Shown: positions 15,981 to 24,329, numbered from the stretch's first letter. The stretch: 64,000 bases of DNA from an uncultured Oscillospiraceae bacterium (GCA_947624985.1 CANQMO010000009.1:28376-92375), one strand, 5' to 3'. Notes: a model not told the origin generated them from the sequence alone. Program-made: numbers and translations.

Positions 15981-18221
15981 TCATTCCGTTTTCTCAAACA
16001 CTATTTTGTCGATAGAGATGCCGAGCGTGCGGGTGTCAGTCAAGCCCAGATCCGCCGGGCTCCAAAGGGAGGAGTATATGCTCATCACGTTGTCTCCGTG
16101 GTCGTCCAGCAGGTCCCCATCCAGTTTGAAGGAGAGCTCCGTCTGTCCTTTTTCCAGCGTGAAGTCAAAACCGTCCTCAGTCCGGCCATTTATGACGACG
16201 CTCCCCTCAACGGACCCTTCTCCCGATTCGACGAAAGGGATCGTCGTGCCGAGATAGAGCGTGCAAACGTAGTCCTCCCCGCTCTCCAATGTGGGCAGGC
16301 TTATCGTGGCGGGAGATGTCGTGCTCCATCGTGTTCCATTTTCAACGCCGCCAAAGCCGGAGAGATCGAAAAACTCAAGCTCGCCGAGATCATAGGTCAG
16401 ATCATCTATCTCGACCTGGGGAAGATGGATCTCCTCTGCCAGGCTATTTTCACACAGCATCACATAGTCGCTGTTGTACAGCCACACCCTGTAATCATCT
16501 TTGGGAAGCTCGCCATAGTTGTCCAGCGCCGAAATGATCACATCGTATCGTGGTCGGTTGGCCTGCTCACTGCGCACCCCCCCCACATATATAGCGTTGT
16601 GGATCATGTTATTCTGAAAATCATAATACACATAATGGTCTTCGCTATCCACAAACACGTTCTTTCCTCTTAAGCTCGATTCCACCGCGTCTACCAGTTC
16701 CCGGAAGTTTTTGCTCCCGTTTGCCGCCTGTGCGGTAAACGTATATACTTTGCTCGAATAGTATCCCGTGAACACAAAGCAGGCGATGACAAGGATCCCG
16801 GCAAACGCCCTGAGTTCATCCTTGCGCCTGTTGACCGTGAACGCCAAGAAGATCAGCGCCGACACGGCCGCGGCAAACAGGGAGCAGTTTATAAAGGAAA
16901 ACCCTCCCATCAGCCTGTAGAAAAACAGTCCCGGCGTTGAATTCACCTGTACCGTCGGCCAATTCACCTTTCCATGGTTGAGCGCCACCAGCTGGTCCGC
17001 ATACCGGACCACCACCACCGAGAAGACCGCATATGCCAAAAACGCGCCTCCGGCCATCAGCGCGGTCTGCCGTTTAGGCTCATCCTTCAGATCAAAGAGT
17101 TTTAAAATGCCAAACAACAGGAACACGCCCACGGCACACTCCGCGTACCGCCCATATACGATACCGTCGATCCGCTTTGACAAACCGGGTATGTCCGGCA
17201 GAGTGTTGTTCATGGTCAGCGCGCTGATCGCCGTGACGCCCATATAGGCAAGCAGGAAAAAGCATATAGAAAACGGCAGGCCGTCGCTGTCCCTGTCTTT
17301 GAAATACCTCCACAGCTTCTGCACCGCGTAGACCAGCCCCCACAGGCACAGCATGAACGAGGCCGTGAACGCATACCAGAGCTTGCCGATAACGGATTTC
17401 ACGAGCCCCACCAGGTATATAGTGCCTGTGAACAGCCGGGCGACATAGTTGATCCGACGGGAATAATCGGCGCCGGACATATCGTCCTCCCCCCAAAGAG
17501 CCCCGGAGAAGTATCCGGCCATCTGCTGGTTTATCACAAAAAATACCAGCACCGGAGCCAGCAGGAATACCAGATCCTTCCACCCTATCTTCCGTCTGGC
17601 CAACATCACGACGACCGTTATCCCAAAAGCGATCAGAATGCCTACCGCCCTGTTGTGGGCGATATACACGACCGACACGATACAGCCCAGCCACACGCCT
17701 CTGCCATAGGAGGGCTTTTCCTCGTAGCGGACGAATGACAGGAACAGCACCCAGATCAAAAAGTACAGGAACGTCTCCACGACGGCGATCTTGGCCTGAT
17801 GGATATAAGAGGAATACAGCGCGACGACGAACGACGCGAACAACAGCCTGTAGCGGTCGATCCCCCTGCCGAACCGTTTGGCTATGGAGAAGCAGAGCAG
17901 AAGGCTCAGCGTCGCCCACAGGGCGTTCAGAGCGATCGCCGCCCGATACATGCTGGGCATATCGTCAAACAGCAGGAAAAGGGGCGCCAGGATCAGACTG
18001 TACCCATAAGTATACCAGGGCGCCGCGCTCTCGCGGATCACTTGGCTCCAATCATGGCCGGTCAGCAAAGCCGCACCGGACCAATAGCCCATCTCCTCGG
18101 GATACAAAAACGGACTATACAGTTTCTGCACGCCAAAAATATGAACGGCGAAACAGACCGCGCAGAGGATCAGTGCCGTCATCCAAAACTTTCTGTCAGA
18201 TCGATCTCGTTGAAGCCCCAT
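15981..18221 (-). CDS. GT-C-like membrane glycosyltransferase with C-terminal beta domain (carries G8 tract)
   Basis: A 746-residue polytopic membrane protein, more distant from the other two GT-C-like genes. Its first outer loop reads YPEEMGYWSGAALLTGHDW, keeping an acidic pair where the others have DDE, and about twelve hydrophobic segments follow. The C-terminal exposed region ends SIDKIVFEKTE and contains LWSPADLGLTDTRTLG, clearly the same domain as the end of the 11379 gene. A G8 tract (16584-16577) encodes VGGV at the beginning of this outer domain. Start ATG 18221 follows AAGGAG; an upstream in-frame ATG at 18269 has no such site. It has its own promoter at 18.3 kb. A polyprenyl-phosphate-dependent glycosyltransferase is the best guess. 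Confidence 0.76.
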   Translation of the reverse strand: MGLQRDRSDRKFWMTALILCAVCFAVHIFGVQKLYSPFLYPEEMGYWSGAALLTGHDWSQVIRESAAPWYTYGYSLILAPLFLLFDDMPSMYRAAIALNALWATLSLLLCFSIAKRFGRGIDRYRLLFASFVVALYSSYIHQAKIAVVETFLYFLIWVLFLSFVRYEEKPSYGRGVWLGCIVSVVYIAHNRAVGILIAFGITVVVMLARRKIGWKDLVFLLAPVLVFFVINQQMAGYFSGALWGEDDMSGADYSRRINYVARLFTGTIYLVGLVKSVIGKLWYAFTASFMLCLWGLVYAVQKLWRYFKDRDSDGLPFSICFFLLAYMGVTAISALTMNNTLPDIPGLSKRIDGIVYGRYAECAVGVFLLFGILKLFDLKDEPKRQTALMAGGAFLAYAVFSVVVVRYADQLVALNHGKVNWPTVQVNSTPGLFFYRLMGGFSFINCSLFAAAVSALIFLAFTVNRRKDELRAFAGILVIACFVFTGYYSSKVYTFTAQAANGSKNFRELVDAVESSLRGKNVFVDSEDHYVYYDFQNNMIHNAIYVGGVRSEQANRPRYDVIISALDNYGELPKDDYRVWLYNSDYVMLCENSLAEEIHLPQVEIDDLTYDLGELEFFDLSGFGGVENGTRWSTTSPATISLPTLESGEDYVCTLYLGTTIPFVESGEGSVEGSVVINGRTEDGFDFTLEKGQTELSFKLDGDLLDDHGDNVMSIYSSLWSPADLGLTDTRTLGISIDKIVFEKTE
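16577..16584 (-). repeat. Poly-G tract (G8, in frame) in GT-C-like gene
   Basis: Eight G on the coding strand within NAIYVGGVRSEQ, shortly after the last predicted membrane helix. Loss or gain of one G would remove the exposed C-terminal domain. Confidence 0.9.
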
Positions 18222-18305
18222 TCTCCGCTCCTTGATCACTGTGGTGTCCGGCCTTTCGTCCGTTGACACGAAGGCCCGTAAAACGCCCTTTCGCGTATTC
18301 AGGGC

Positions 18306-18334
18306 ATTTTACCATATAATCCCTCTGATTACAA
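18306..18334 (-). promoter_or_regulatory. Promoter for the 18221 gene
   Basis: TTGTAA (18334-18329), 17 bases, TAAAAT (18311-18306) on the minus strand; the spacer also shares ATATGG next to the -10 with the copy at 14015-14043. Confidence 0.7.
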
Positions 18335-18361
18335 GGTCCTTCGACATCCCTCCATCACCGG

Positions 18362-18392
18362 CAAAAAAAGAAGCCCCCTGTCCGGGGACTTC
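18362..18392 (-). terminator. Terminator of the spoIVB-like gene
   Basis: On the minus strand a GAAG-CCCC type stem closes on TGTCC-loop complement and runs directly into seven T (18368-18362), 28 bases after the stop of the protease gene. Confidence 0.8.
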
Positions 18393-18420
18393 TTCCTCGC
18401 CGCAGCGCGCGGTGTCCTGT

Positions 18421-19428
18421 CTATGCGGCCGCGTCCAGCATGGTGTCGATGAACACGCCGTACCCCCGCGTGGGGTCGTTGACCAGCACGTGTGTCACCG
18501 CGCCGACGAGCTTGCCGTTTTGGATGATGGGGCTGCCGCTCATGCCCTGGACGATGCCGCCGGTCTTTTCCAGAAGCTCCGGGTCCGTCACATGCACGGT
18601 CAGGTCCCGCCCGCTGCCGGCGGCCATGCCGCTGCGGGCGATCTCCACCTCATATTCCTCCGTCTCCTGCCCCGCCACGCAGGCAAGGATGGTGGCCGGG
18701 CCCTTCTGCACCTCCGACGGCGAGCCCACCGGCATGGCCGGGCGCAGCGGGCCCAGGCTGCCGCTGATGGCGCCGAAAATGCCGCAGGTCGTGTTGCGGT
18801 TTATGCACCCGACCACATCGCCCGGGTCAAAGCTGCCGGCCAATTCGCCCGGCGCGCCGGAGGCGCCCCGCTTGATGTCCACGATCTGCGCCCGGCATAC
18901 GCTGCCGCTGGACACCGGCAGCAGCACGCCCGTATCCACATCGTTCACCCCGTGCCCCAGAGCGCCGAAGGCGCCTGTGGCCGGGTCTATATACGTCACC
19001 GTGCCAATGCCCGCCACGCCGTCGCGCAGCCAGAGCCCCAGCCGCAGCCCGCCGTTTTCCTCCCGGGCCGGCGTCACGCTGACGCACAGGGACTGGCCGT
19101 TTCGCTGCACCGTCACCTGGGCGGGGCAGCCGTCCAGCGCCTCCACGGCGTCGATGAGCTCCGCTGCGTTTTCCACCTGCCGGCCCTCCACCGCCACGAT
19201 CACGTCGCCCGCCTGCAACCCCGCGTCAGCCGCGGGGCTGACCGTGCCATGGTCCGTCTGCACCTGGGTAAGGCCCGCCACCAAAACGCCCTTCATTTGT
19301 ATCTGTATCCCGACGGTCTCTCCCACGGGGATCAGAGCGCCGTTCGCAAAGGCTGTCACCGTACAGACAGCCGTCGTCATGATTATCGTCACGGCTGTTT
19401 GCAGCCGCAAAAACCATCGCTTTGCCAT
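18421..19428 (-). CDS. spoIVB: SpoIVB-type serine peptidase (PDZ plus S55)
   Basis: A 335-residue secreted or membrane-anchored protease. An N-terminal hydrophobic segment (residues 8-28) is followed by a PDZ domain around 45-125 (GLQAGDVIVAVEGRQV). The S55 peptidase domain then has the histidine in GALGHGVND and the catalytic serine in QGMSGSPIIQNGKLVGAV near residue 305. SpoIVB cleaves SpoIVFA in the intermembrane space of the forespore to activate sigma-K during sporulation. The protein is shorter than the Bacillus enzyme, mainly at the N-terminus. It stands alone between the glycan locus and a TRAP transporter, with its own terminator. No spoIIGA, spoIVF or sigK gene is in the window, so sporulation is inferred from this gene alone. 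Confidence 0.87.
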   Translation of the reverse strand: MAKRWFLRLQTAVTIIMTTAVCTVTAFANGALIPVGETVGIQIQMKGVLVAGLTQVQTDHGTVSPAADAGLQAGDVIVAVEGRQVENAAELIDAVEALDGCPAQVTVQRNGQSLCVSVTPAREENGGLRLGLWLRDGVAGIGTVTYIDPATGAFGALGHGVNDVDTGVLLPVSSGSVCRAQIVDIKRGASGAPGELAGSFDPGDVVGCINRNTTCGIFGAISGSLGPLRPAMPVGSPSEVQKGPATILACVAGQETEEYEVEIARSGMAAGSGRDLTVHVTDPELLEKTGGIVQGMSGSPIIQNGKLVGAVTHVLVNDPTRGYGVFIDTMLDAAA

Positions 19429-19647
19429 TTTTCATCCTCCCGTCTTTCTGCCGGCCCATTCAGTATGCGAGAAAGCGGGTCACGAAACCGCGCTAAAATA
19501 TCTCTTTGCTTCCACCGGCCCCGCACACGCGCCCGCAGACCGGTTTTCAGGCAAAGGCGATTTTTTCCATTTGATCTGACTTCGCCGCATCATTACTATC
19601 GTGTCCGTAGGACGGGAAAATAGCATGGCAAATTTTGCGCGGAAAAA

Positions 19648-19683
19648 AGTTTTGGCAGCCGGTGATCCGGCTGCCAAAACTTG
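19648..19683 (-). terminator. Terminator of the TRAP transporter operon
   Basis: A 16-pair perfect stem (AAGTTTTGGCAGCCGG and complement, TGAT loop). On the minus strand it is followed by a T run, 16 bases after the permease stop. The 19.43-19.65 kb gap upstream of it holds nothing else I can identify. Confidence 0.88.
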
Positions 19684-19698
19684 GCGTATACAGATGTG

Positions 19699-21693
19699 TC
19701 ACGCCGCTGTGGGGGCGTCCTTTTTGTGAACGAAGCTCTGGAACAGGTAGATACCCGCCACCACGGCGAGACCCACCACATCGCTGACGGTGCCCGGATA
19801 GATAAGGAACAATCCCGCGGCCAGAGCCACGACGCGCAGCGGCCAGGGGACCGTCCCCTTGAAGTAGCCCTCCAGACCGATCCCCAGGGCCAGTATGCCC
19901 AATATGGACGTAATGGCCACCTGCACCACCTCGAAGGCGGTGGTATCCACCAGCACCATGGCCGGGTTCATCGCCAGGATGTAGGGCACCACGAACGCGG
20001 CGATGGCCAGCTTTGTGGCGTTGAAGGCCGTTTTCATAGGCGGGGCCTTGGCGATGGCGGACCCGGCGTAGGCCGCCAGGGCCACCGGCGGGGTGATATC
20101 GGCCACGATACCGAAATAGAACACGAAGAAGTGGGCTGCCATCTGGGGCACGCCCATCTGGATGAGGATGGGGGCGCAGGTGGAGGCCATAATGCAGTAG
20201 TTGGCGGTGGTGGGCACGCCCATGCCCAGTATGATACAGCACAGCATGGTCAAAAACAGCGCGATGATCAGGTGCCCGCCGGACACGGATACGATGGCGG
20301 TGATGAGCTTGGAGGCCAGACCCGTCATGTTGATACACCCGGCGATGACCCCCGCCATGCCACAGGCGGCCGCCACGGTGATACAGCTCTTGGCGCCCGC
20401 CGCCAGCGCGTCAAAGAAGGACAGCGGGGTCATGCGGTGTTCCTTGTTGAACAGGCTGACCACCACAGCCGCCACGATGGAGATAGCCGCGGCGAAGGCC
20501 ATGGTCCGGGTGCCGCTGGACACCAGCCACACCAGGATGACCAGTGGCAGCAGCAGATAGATCTTGCCGATCAGGTGGCTGAACTTGGGCAGCTCGCTGC
20601 GGGGGATGCCCTTCAGACCCAGCTTCCTGGCCTCCAGGTGGACGCAGATGAATATGCCCAAGAAGTACAGCACCGCCGGCAGGATGGCCCGGACGATGAT
20701 GTTGGAATAGGGCACGCCCACATACTCCGCCATCAGGAAAGCCGCCGCGCCCATGATGGGGGGCATGATCTGCCCGCCGGTGGAGGCGGCCGCCTCCACG
20801 GCCCCGGCGAACTCGCCCTTGTAGCCGGTCTTTTTCATCATGGGGATGGTGACGGAGCCGGTGGTGACCGTGTTGCCCACGGAGGAGCCGGACACCATGC
20901 CGCACAGGGCGGAGGAGATGACCGCCACCTTGGCCGGGCCGCCGGAGGAGGATCCGGCCACGCAGTTGGCCAGGTTGATGAAGAAATCGCTGATACCGGT
21001 CCGCTCCAGAAACGCGCCGAAGATGATGAACACCACGATGAACTTGGCGCAGACCTGGATGGGGGTAGTGAGTACGCCGGTGGTCTGGAAGAACAGCCCG
21101 ATGGTCACCTGCCGCACGGCCCGGGCCGGACCGAAGCCCCGGCCGAACCAGTAATAGTACAGTGCGTAGATCAGGAACACGCCCGCCACGCACAGGATGG
21201 GCAGACCCACGCTCCGCCGGCACAGCTCCACCACCGACAGGATGCCGATGACGCCGATGGCGATCTCATAGCTTTTGATGTTCATGGTCCCCAGGCGGAC
21301 CGTCAGGCTCTGGGCGTTGACCACCACATAGAAAAAGGCGCCTGCTCCCAGGAGCATGATGAGCCAGTCATACCAGGGCATGGAGTTGACCTTCTGCTCG
21401 CCCTTTTTGATGGGGAACGTCAGGTAGCCGATGACGATGATGCACCCCAGGAAAGAGGGGTAGCGGATCAGGTCCAGCCAGGTGGCGAACAGCGTCACAT
21501 AAATGGAGAACAGGGAGAAGGCGGCCAGCACCGCGCTCACGACCCACTTCTGCCAGCCCTCCCAGACCCGGGTATTGGACTCCCGGTCATATTTTTTCAT
21601 GACCTCGTCCACCGCGGCCTGGTCGAACATGTGCTCCTCAGCCCGCTCCTCGGCGATCTCCTTTTCCATCTCCAGCTTCTTTTCCTTGTCCAT
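19699..21693 (-). CDS. TRAP transporter fused permease (DctQM type, TAXI system)
   Basis: A 664-residue membrane protein joining the small 4-helix and large 12-helix TRAP subunits. The cytoplasmic N-terminus is charged and predicted coiled (residues 1-40), then hydrophobic segments of the small part and the large DctM part. Recognisable family stretches are ERTGISDFFINLANCVAG, GGPAKVAVISSALCGM, SGSSVGNTVTTGSVTIP and LGMGVPTTANYCIMA. TRAP permeases use ion gradients, not ATP, to import substrates delivered by a binding protein. The ATG at 21693 has GGAGG nine bases upstream; an in-frame extension to 21756 crosses a hairpin and lacks a site. The TAXI binding protein precedes it. Substrate unknown; organic or hydroxy acids are suggested by the divergent oxidase. 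Confidence 0.9.
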   Translation of the reverse strand: MDKEKKLEMEKEIAEERAEEHMFDQAAVDEVMKKYDRESNTRVWEGWQKWVVSAVLAAFSLFSIYVTLFATWLDLIRYPSFLGCIIVIGYLTFPIKKGEQKVNSMPWYDWLIMLLGAGAFFYVVVNAQSLTVRLGTMNIKSYEIAIGVIGILSVVELCRRSVGLPILCVAGVFLIYALYYYWFGRGFGPARAVRQVTIGLFFQTTGVLTTPIQVCAKFIVVFIIFGAFLERTGISDFFINLANCVAGSSSGGPAKVAVISSALCGMVSGSSVGNTVTTGSVTIPMMKKTGYKGEFAGAVEAAASTGGQIMPPIMGAAAFLMAEYVGVPYSNIIVRAILPAVLYFLGIFICVHLEARKLGLKGIPRSELPKFSHLIGKIYLLLPLVILVWLVSSGTRTMAFAAAISIVAAVVVSLFNKEHRMTPLSFFDALAAGAKSCITVAAACGMAGVIAGCINMTGLASKLITAIVSVSGGHLIIALFLTMLCCIILGMGVPTTANYCIMASTCAPILIQMGVPQMAAHFFVFYFGIVADITPPVALAAYAGSAIAKAPPMKTAFNATKLAIAAFVVPYILAMNPAMVLVDTTAFEVVQVAITSILGILALGIGLEGYFKGTVPWPLRVVALAAGLFLIYPGTVSDVVGLAVVAGIYLFQSFVHKKDAPTAA

Positions 21694-21738
21694 GGGCAAT
21701 GACCTCCATCGGTGTGAATAACGACCCCAGAAGCCATA

Positions 21739-21765
21739 GGGACGGCTGTGGGACACAGCCGTCCC
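21739..21765. other. Hairpin 1 between TAXI binding protein and permease
   Basis: A perfect 12-pair stem (GGGACGGCTGTG, loop GGA). Together with hairpin 2 it lies in the 155-base gap between the two TRAP genes and could lower permease output relative to binding protein. Confidence 0.75.
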
Positions 21766-21796
21766 TGCGGCCTCTGCTTTCCGGTAGTTTCAATCA

Positions 21797-21825
21797 AGGA
21801 GTGCCGCTGGGAAAGCGGCACTCCT
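21797..21825. other. Hairpin 2 between TAXI binding protein and permease
   Basis: A perfect 12-pair stem (AGGAGTGCCGCT, loop GGGAA), 23 bases after the binding-protein stop. On the minus strand it is followed by TTGATTG, not a full T run, so partial termination or 3'-end protection is likely. Confidence 0.75.
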
Positions 21826-21848
21826 GCCTTGTTGACGGGTCGGAGGCC

Positions 21849-22982
21849 TTACTCGGCGACCTGGACCTCGATGTCGTGTTCAGCGTAGTACTTGGCAGCG
21901 CCGGCGGCAAAGGGAGCGGCGATGCCCTCGGTGGCGAAGGTCAGATCCAGCTCAGCGCCCTTGGCGTGCAGCTCGGTGATGGCGTCCTTGTTGTCAAAGA
22001 TGGTGGACACGATGGTGTAGGCCGTATCCTCGTCGATGTCCGCCCGGGCGATCAGGGTCGCCTTGGTGGTGATGGTGGTGCAGTCCTCGTCGCAGCCCTT
22101 GTAGGTGCCGGCGGGGATGGTGTAAGAGGCGTACCAGGGGGCGTCGGCCAGCAGCTTCTCCATATGCTCCTCGTCGATGGAGACCAGGTACACATCCTTG
22201 GTGGCGGCCAGGTCGGTGATGGCGGGAGTGGGAGCGCCGGCGGTCTGCACAGCCACGTCGATCTTGCCGTCCTTCAGGCTCTCAGCGGAGTCGCCGAAGG
22301 ACTGATACACGGGGGTGATGTCGTCCAGGGTCATGTCATAGGCGGCCAGGATGTCCACGGTGTTGTAGTAGGTGCCGGAGCCCACGTCGCCCACGCACAC
22401 GTTCTTGCCCTTCATGTCAGCCACGGACTTGATGTCCGGGTCGCAGGTGACCAGCTGCACGGTCTCGGCGTACAGGGCGCCCAGGGACACAAAGGAGGTG
22501 ACAGCGCCGGTCTCCTCAAAGGTGTTGGTGCCGTTGTAGGCATAGCCCAGCACGTCGGACTGGACGGTGGCCAGGTCGTACATGCCCTGGTCGATGCCGG
22601 TGATGTTGGCAGCGGAGCCGCCGGTGGCGTTGACGGTGATGTCCAGGCCGGTCTCCTGCTTCAGGTATGTGGCCAGCACGCCGCCGTAGGCGTAATAGGT
22701 GCCGGACTCGCCGCCGGTGCCCATAGCCAGGCTCTCGCCGGAAGCGGGGGCCTCAGCCTCATCGGCAGGCTCCTCAGCCTCGTCAGCAGCGTCCTCGGCC
22801 TCATCAGCGGGAGCTTCGGCCTCATCGGCAGCGCCCTCAGCCTCATCGGCGTCCCCAGCGTCCTCGGCGGCCTCGGTGGCCTCGGGCTCGTCAGCGGGGG
22901 CCTCCTCGGTCTTGGAGCCGCCGCAGGCGGCCAGGCTCATGACCATCAGCAGCGCCAGAAGCAGTGCAAGAAGTCTTTTCAT
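21849..22982 (-). CDS. TAXI-family TRAP solute-binding lipoprotein
   Basis: A 377-residue lipoprotein. The start is ATG 22982 (GGAGG upstream), giving a signal peptide MKRLLALLLALLMVMSLAAC whose lipobox cysteine is at residue 20. Next comes a roughly 60-residue linker made almost only of Glu, Ala, Asp and Pro (repeats of A-D-E-A-E), then the TAXI domain with GTGGESGTYYAYGG, VQSDVLGYAYNG and GDVGSGTYYN. TAXI proteins hand substrate to a fused TRAP permease, which follows in the same operon. The acidic linker probably spans the cell wall. The TATAAT promoter on the minus strand at 23.05 kb drives it, divergent from the alpha-hydroxy-acid oxidase. The ligand cannot be read. Confidence 0.9.
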   Translation of the reverse strand: MKRLLALLLALLMVMSLAACGGSKTEEAPADEPEATEAAEDAGDADEAEGAADEAEAPADEAEDAADEAEEPADEAEAPASGESLAMGTGGESGTYYAYGGVLATYLKQETGLDITVNATGGSAANITGIDQGMYDLATVQSDVLGYAYNGTNTFEETGAVTSFVSLGALYAETVQLVTCDPDIKSVADMKGKNVCVGDVGSGTYYNTVDILAAYDMTLDDITPVYQSFGDSAESLKDGKIDVAVQTAGAPTPAITDLAATKDVYLVSIDEEHMEKLLADAPWYASYTIPAGTYKGCDEDCTTITTKATLIARADIDEDTAYTIVSTIFDNKDAITELHAKGAELDLTFATEGIAAPFAAGAAKYYAEHDIEVQVAE

Positions 22983-23052
22983 GGTTTTGTCCTCCAATGC
23001 GAAAAAATCATTTCTTTGCAAAATTTGGAATTTGATTCTGCAAGATGTTGCT

Positions 23053-23081
23053 ATTATACTTGCCTTACTTTAAAATATCAA
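23053..23081 (-). promoter_or_regulatory. Promoter for the TAXI-TRAP operon
   Basis: TTGATA (23081-23076), a 17-base spacer and consensus TATAAT (23058-23053) on the minus strand, about 70 bases before ATG 22982. Confidence 0.82.
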
Positions 23082-23227
23082 GGGCAAAATGAAAGTTTAG
23101 ACGTATAAAATTTCAGAATCATAATATTTGCCCAGTTACCGTCCGGCCTGCGGCCATTTTTTTGTCATCCTGTACAAAGCCCCTCTGTCGGATCCTGTCC
23201 GGCCCGGTCGGCCCGGTCCGGGACGCA

Positions 23228-23255
23228 TTGACTTTTTCACCGGGACAGCTATAAT
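23228..23255 (+). promoter_or_regulatory. Promoter for the alpha-hydroxy-acid oxidase
   Basis: TTGACT (23228-23233), 16 bases and consensus TATAAT (23250-23255), 40 bases before ATG 23296. Confidence 0.82.
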
Positions 23256-23295
23256 AAAATGCATAAATCATATACATAAAAAGGAGTCTGCGACT

Positions 23296-24315
23296 ATGAC
23301 CTATAACGAGATCCTCGCCGCCGCCCGGGGCCAGGTGGGTCCGGTGTGCAAGGCGTGCCCGGTGTGCGACGGCAAAGCCTGTGCCAATATCATCCCCGGC
23401 CCTGGCTGCAAGGCCCCCAATAACACCGCCGCCCGCAACTACGCCAAGTGGCAGGAGGTGCTGGTCAACATGGACACGCTGTGCGAGAACCGGCCCGTGG
23501 ACACCGCCTTCCGGCTGTTCGGCTGGGACTTCAAGGCCCCGATCTTCATCGCGCCCCTGGGCTCGCTGAAGCTGCACTACGGGGACAAGTACGACGACTT
23601 TGCCTACAACAGTATCCTGGTGCCGGCCTGCGCGGAATACGGTGTCGCCGCCTTCACCGGCGACGGGGTGGACCCGGAGATCATGAAGCGGTCCGTGGAG
23701 GACATGGTGAAGGTCCAGGGTATCGGCGTGCCGACCATCAAGCCCTGGAACAAGGAGGCCGTATTTGAGAAGCTGGACATCCTGAATGAGAAGGGCATTT
23801 TTGCCGCGGCCATGGACGTGGACGGGGCCGGCCTGCCCTTTTTGAAGGCCATGAACCCCAATGCGGGCAGCAAGTCCGTTGCGGAATTGCGGGAGATCAC
23901 CTCTTACGCGAAAATGCCCTTTATCGTGAAGGGGATCATGACGCCCAAAGGCGCGGAGAAGGCCATCGAGGGCGGCGCGGCGGCCATCGTGGTGTCGAAC
24001 CACGGCGGGCGGGTGCTGGGCGGCGTGCCGGCCACGGCGGAGGTGCTGCCGGCCATCGCCAGGGCGGTGGATGGCCGGGTGCCGGTGCTGGTGGACGGCG
24101 GCATCCGCTCCGGCGTGGACGTGTTCCGGGCTCTGGCGCTGGGGGCGGACGCGGTGCTGCTGGGCCGGCCCGTGGTGCCCTTCGTCTACGCCGCCGGGGC
24201 CGAGGGGCTCAAGGTGTATCTGGACAAGATCGTGGCGGAGCTGCGCGACACCATGACCATGTGCGGCACCCCCACCCTGGCGGACATCGGCCCGGACAAT
24301 GTGATCCGGTCCTGA
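23296..24315 (+). CDS. FMN-dependent alpha-hydroxy-acid oxidising protein with Cys-rich N-terminus
   Basis: A 339-residue TIM-barrel flavoenzyme of the lactate/glycolate oxidase family. The flavin region is PIFIAPLGSLKL near residue 85, a lysine in PFIVKGIMTPKGAEKA, the active-site histidine in SNHGGR (near 235) and the phosphate-binding VLVDGGIRSGVDVFRALALGADAVLLGRP. The N-terminus carries VCKACPVCDGKAC, four cysteines in a C-x2-C-x2-C-x4-C array as in other clostridial members, perhaps a redox or metal site. After SNHGGR the usual Asp position reads Gly (VLGG). The start uses AAGGAG before ATG 23296. It should oxidise a 2-hydroxy acid to a 2-keto acid. It is divergent from a TAXI importer, which may supply the substrate; that link is inference. 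Confidence 0.86.
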   Translation: MTYNEILAAARGQVGPVCKACPVCDGKACANIIPGPGCKAPNNTAARNYAKWQEVLVNMDTLCENRPVDTAFRLFGWDFKAPIFIAPLGSLKLHYGDKYDDFAYNSILVPACAEYGVAAFTGDGVDPEIMKRSVEDMVKVQGIGVPTIKPWNKEAVFEKLDILNEKGIFAAAMDVDGAGLPFLKAMNPNAGSKSVAELREITSYAKMPFIVKGIMTPKGAEKAIEGGAAAIVVSNHGGRVLGGVPATAEVLPAIARAVDGRVPVLVDGGIRSGVDVFRALALGADAVLLGRPVVPFVYAAGAEGLKVYLDKIVAELRDTMTMCGTPTLADIGPDNVIRS

Positions 24316-24329
24316 CGTTACATTACATA

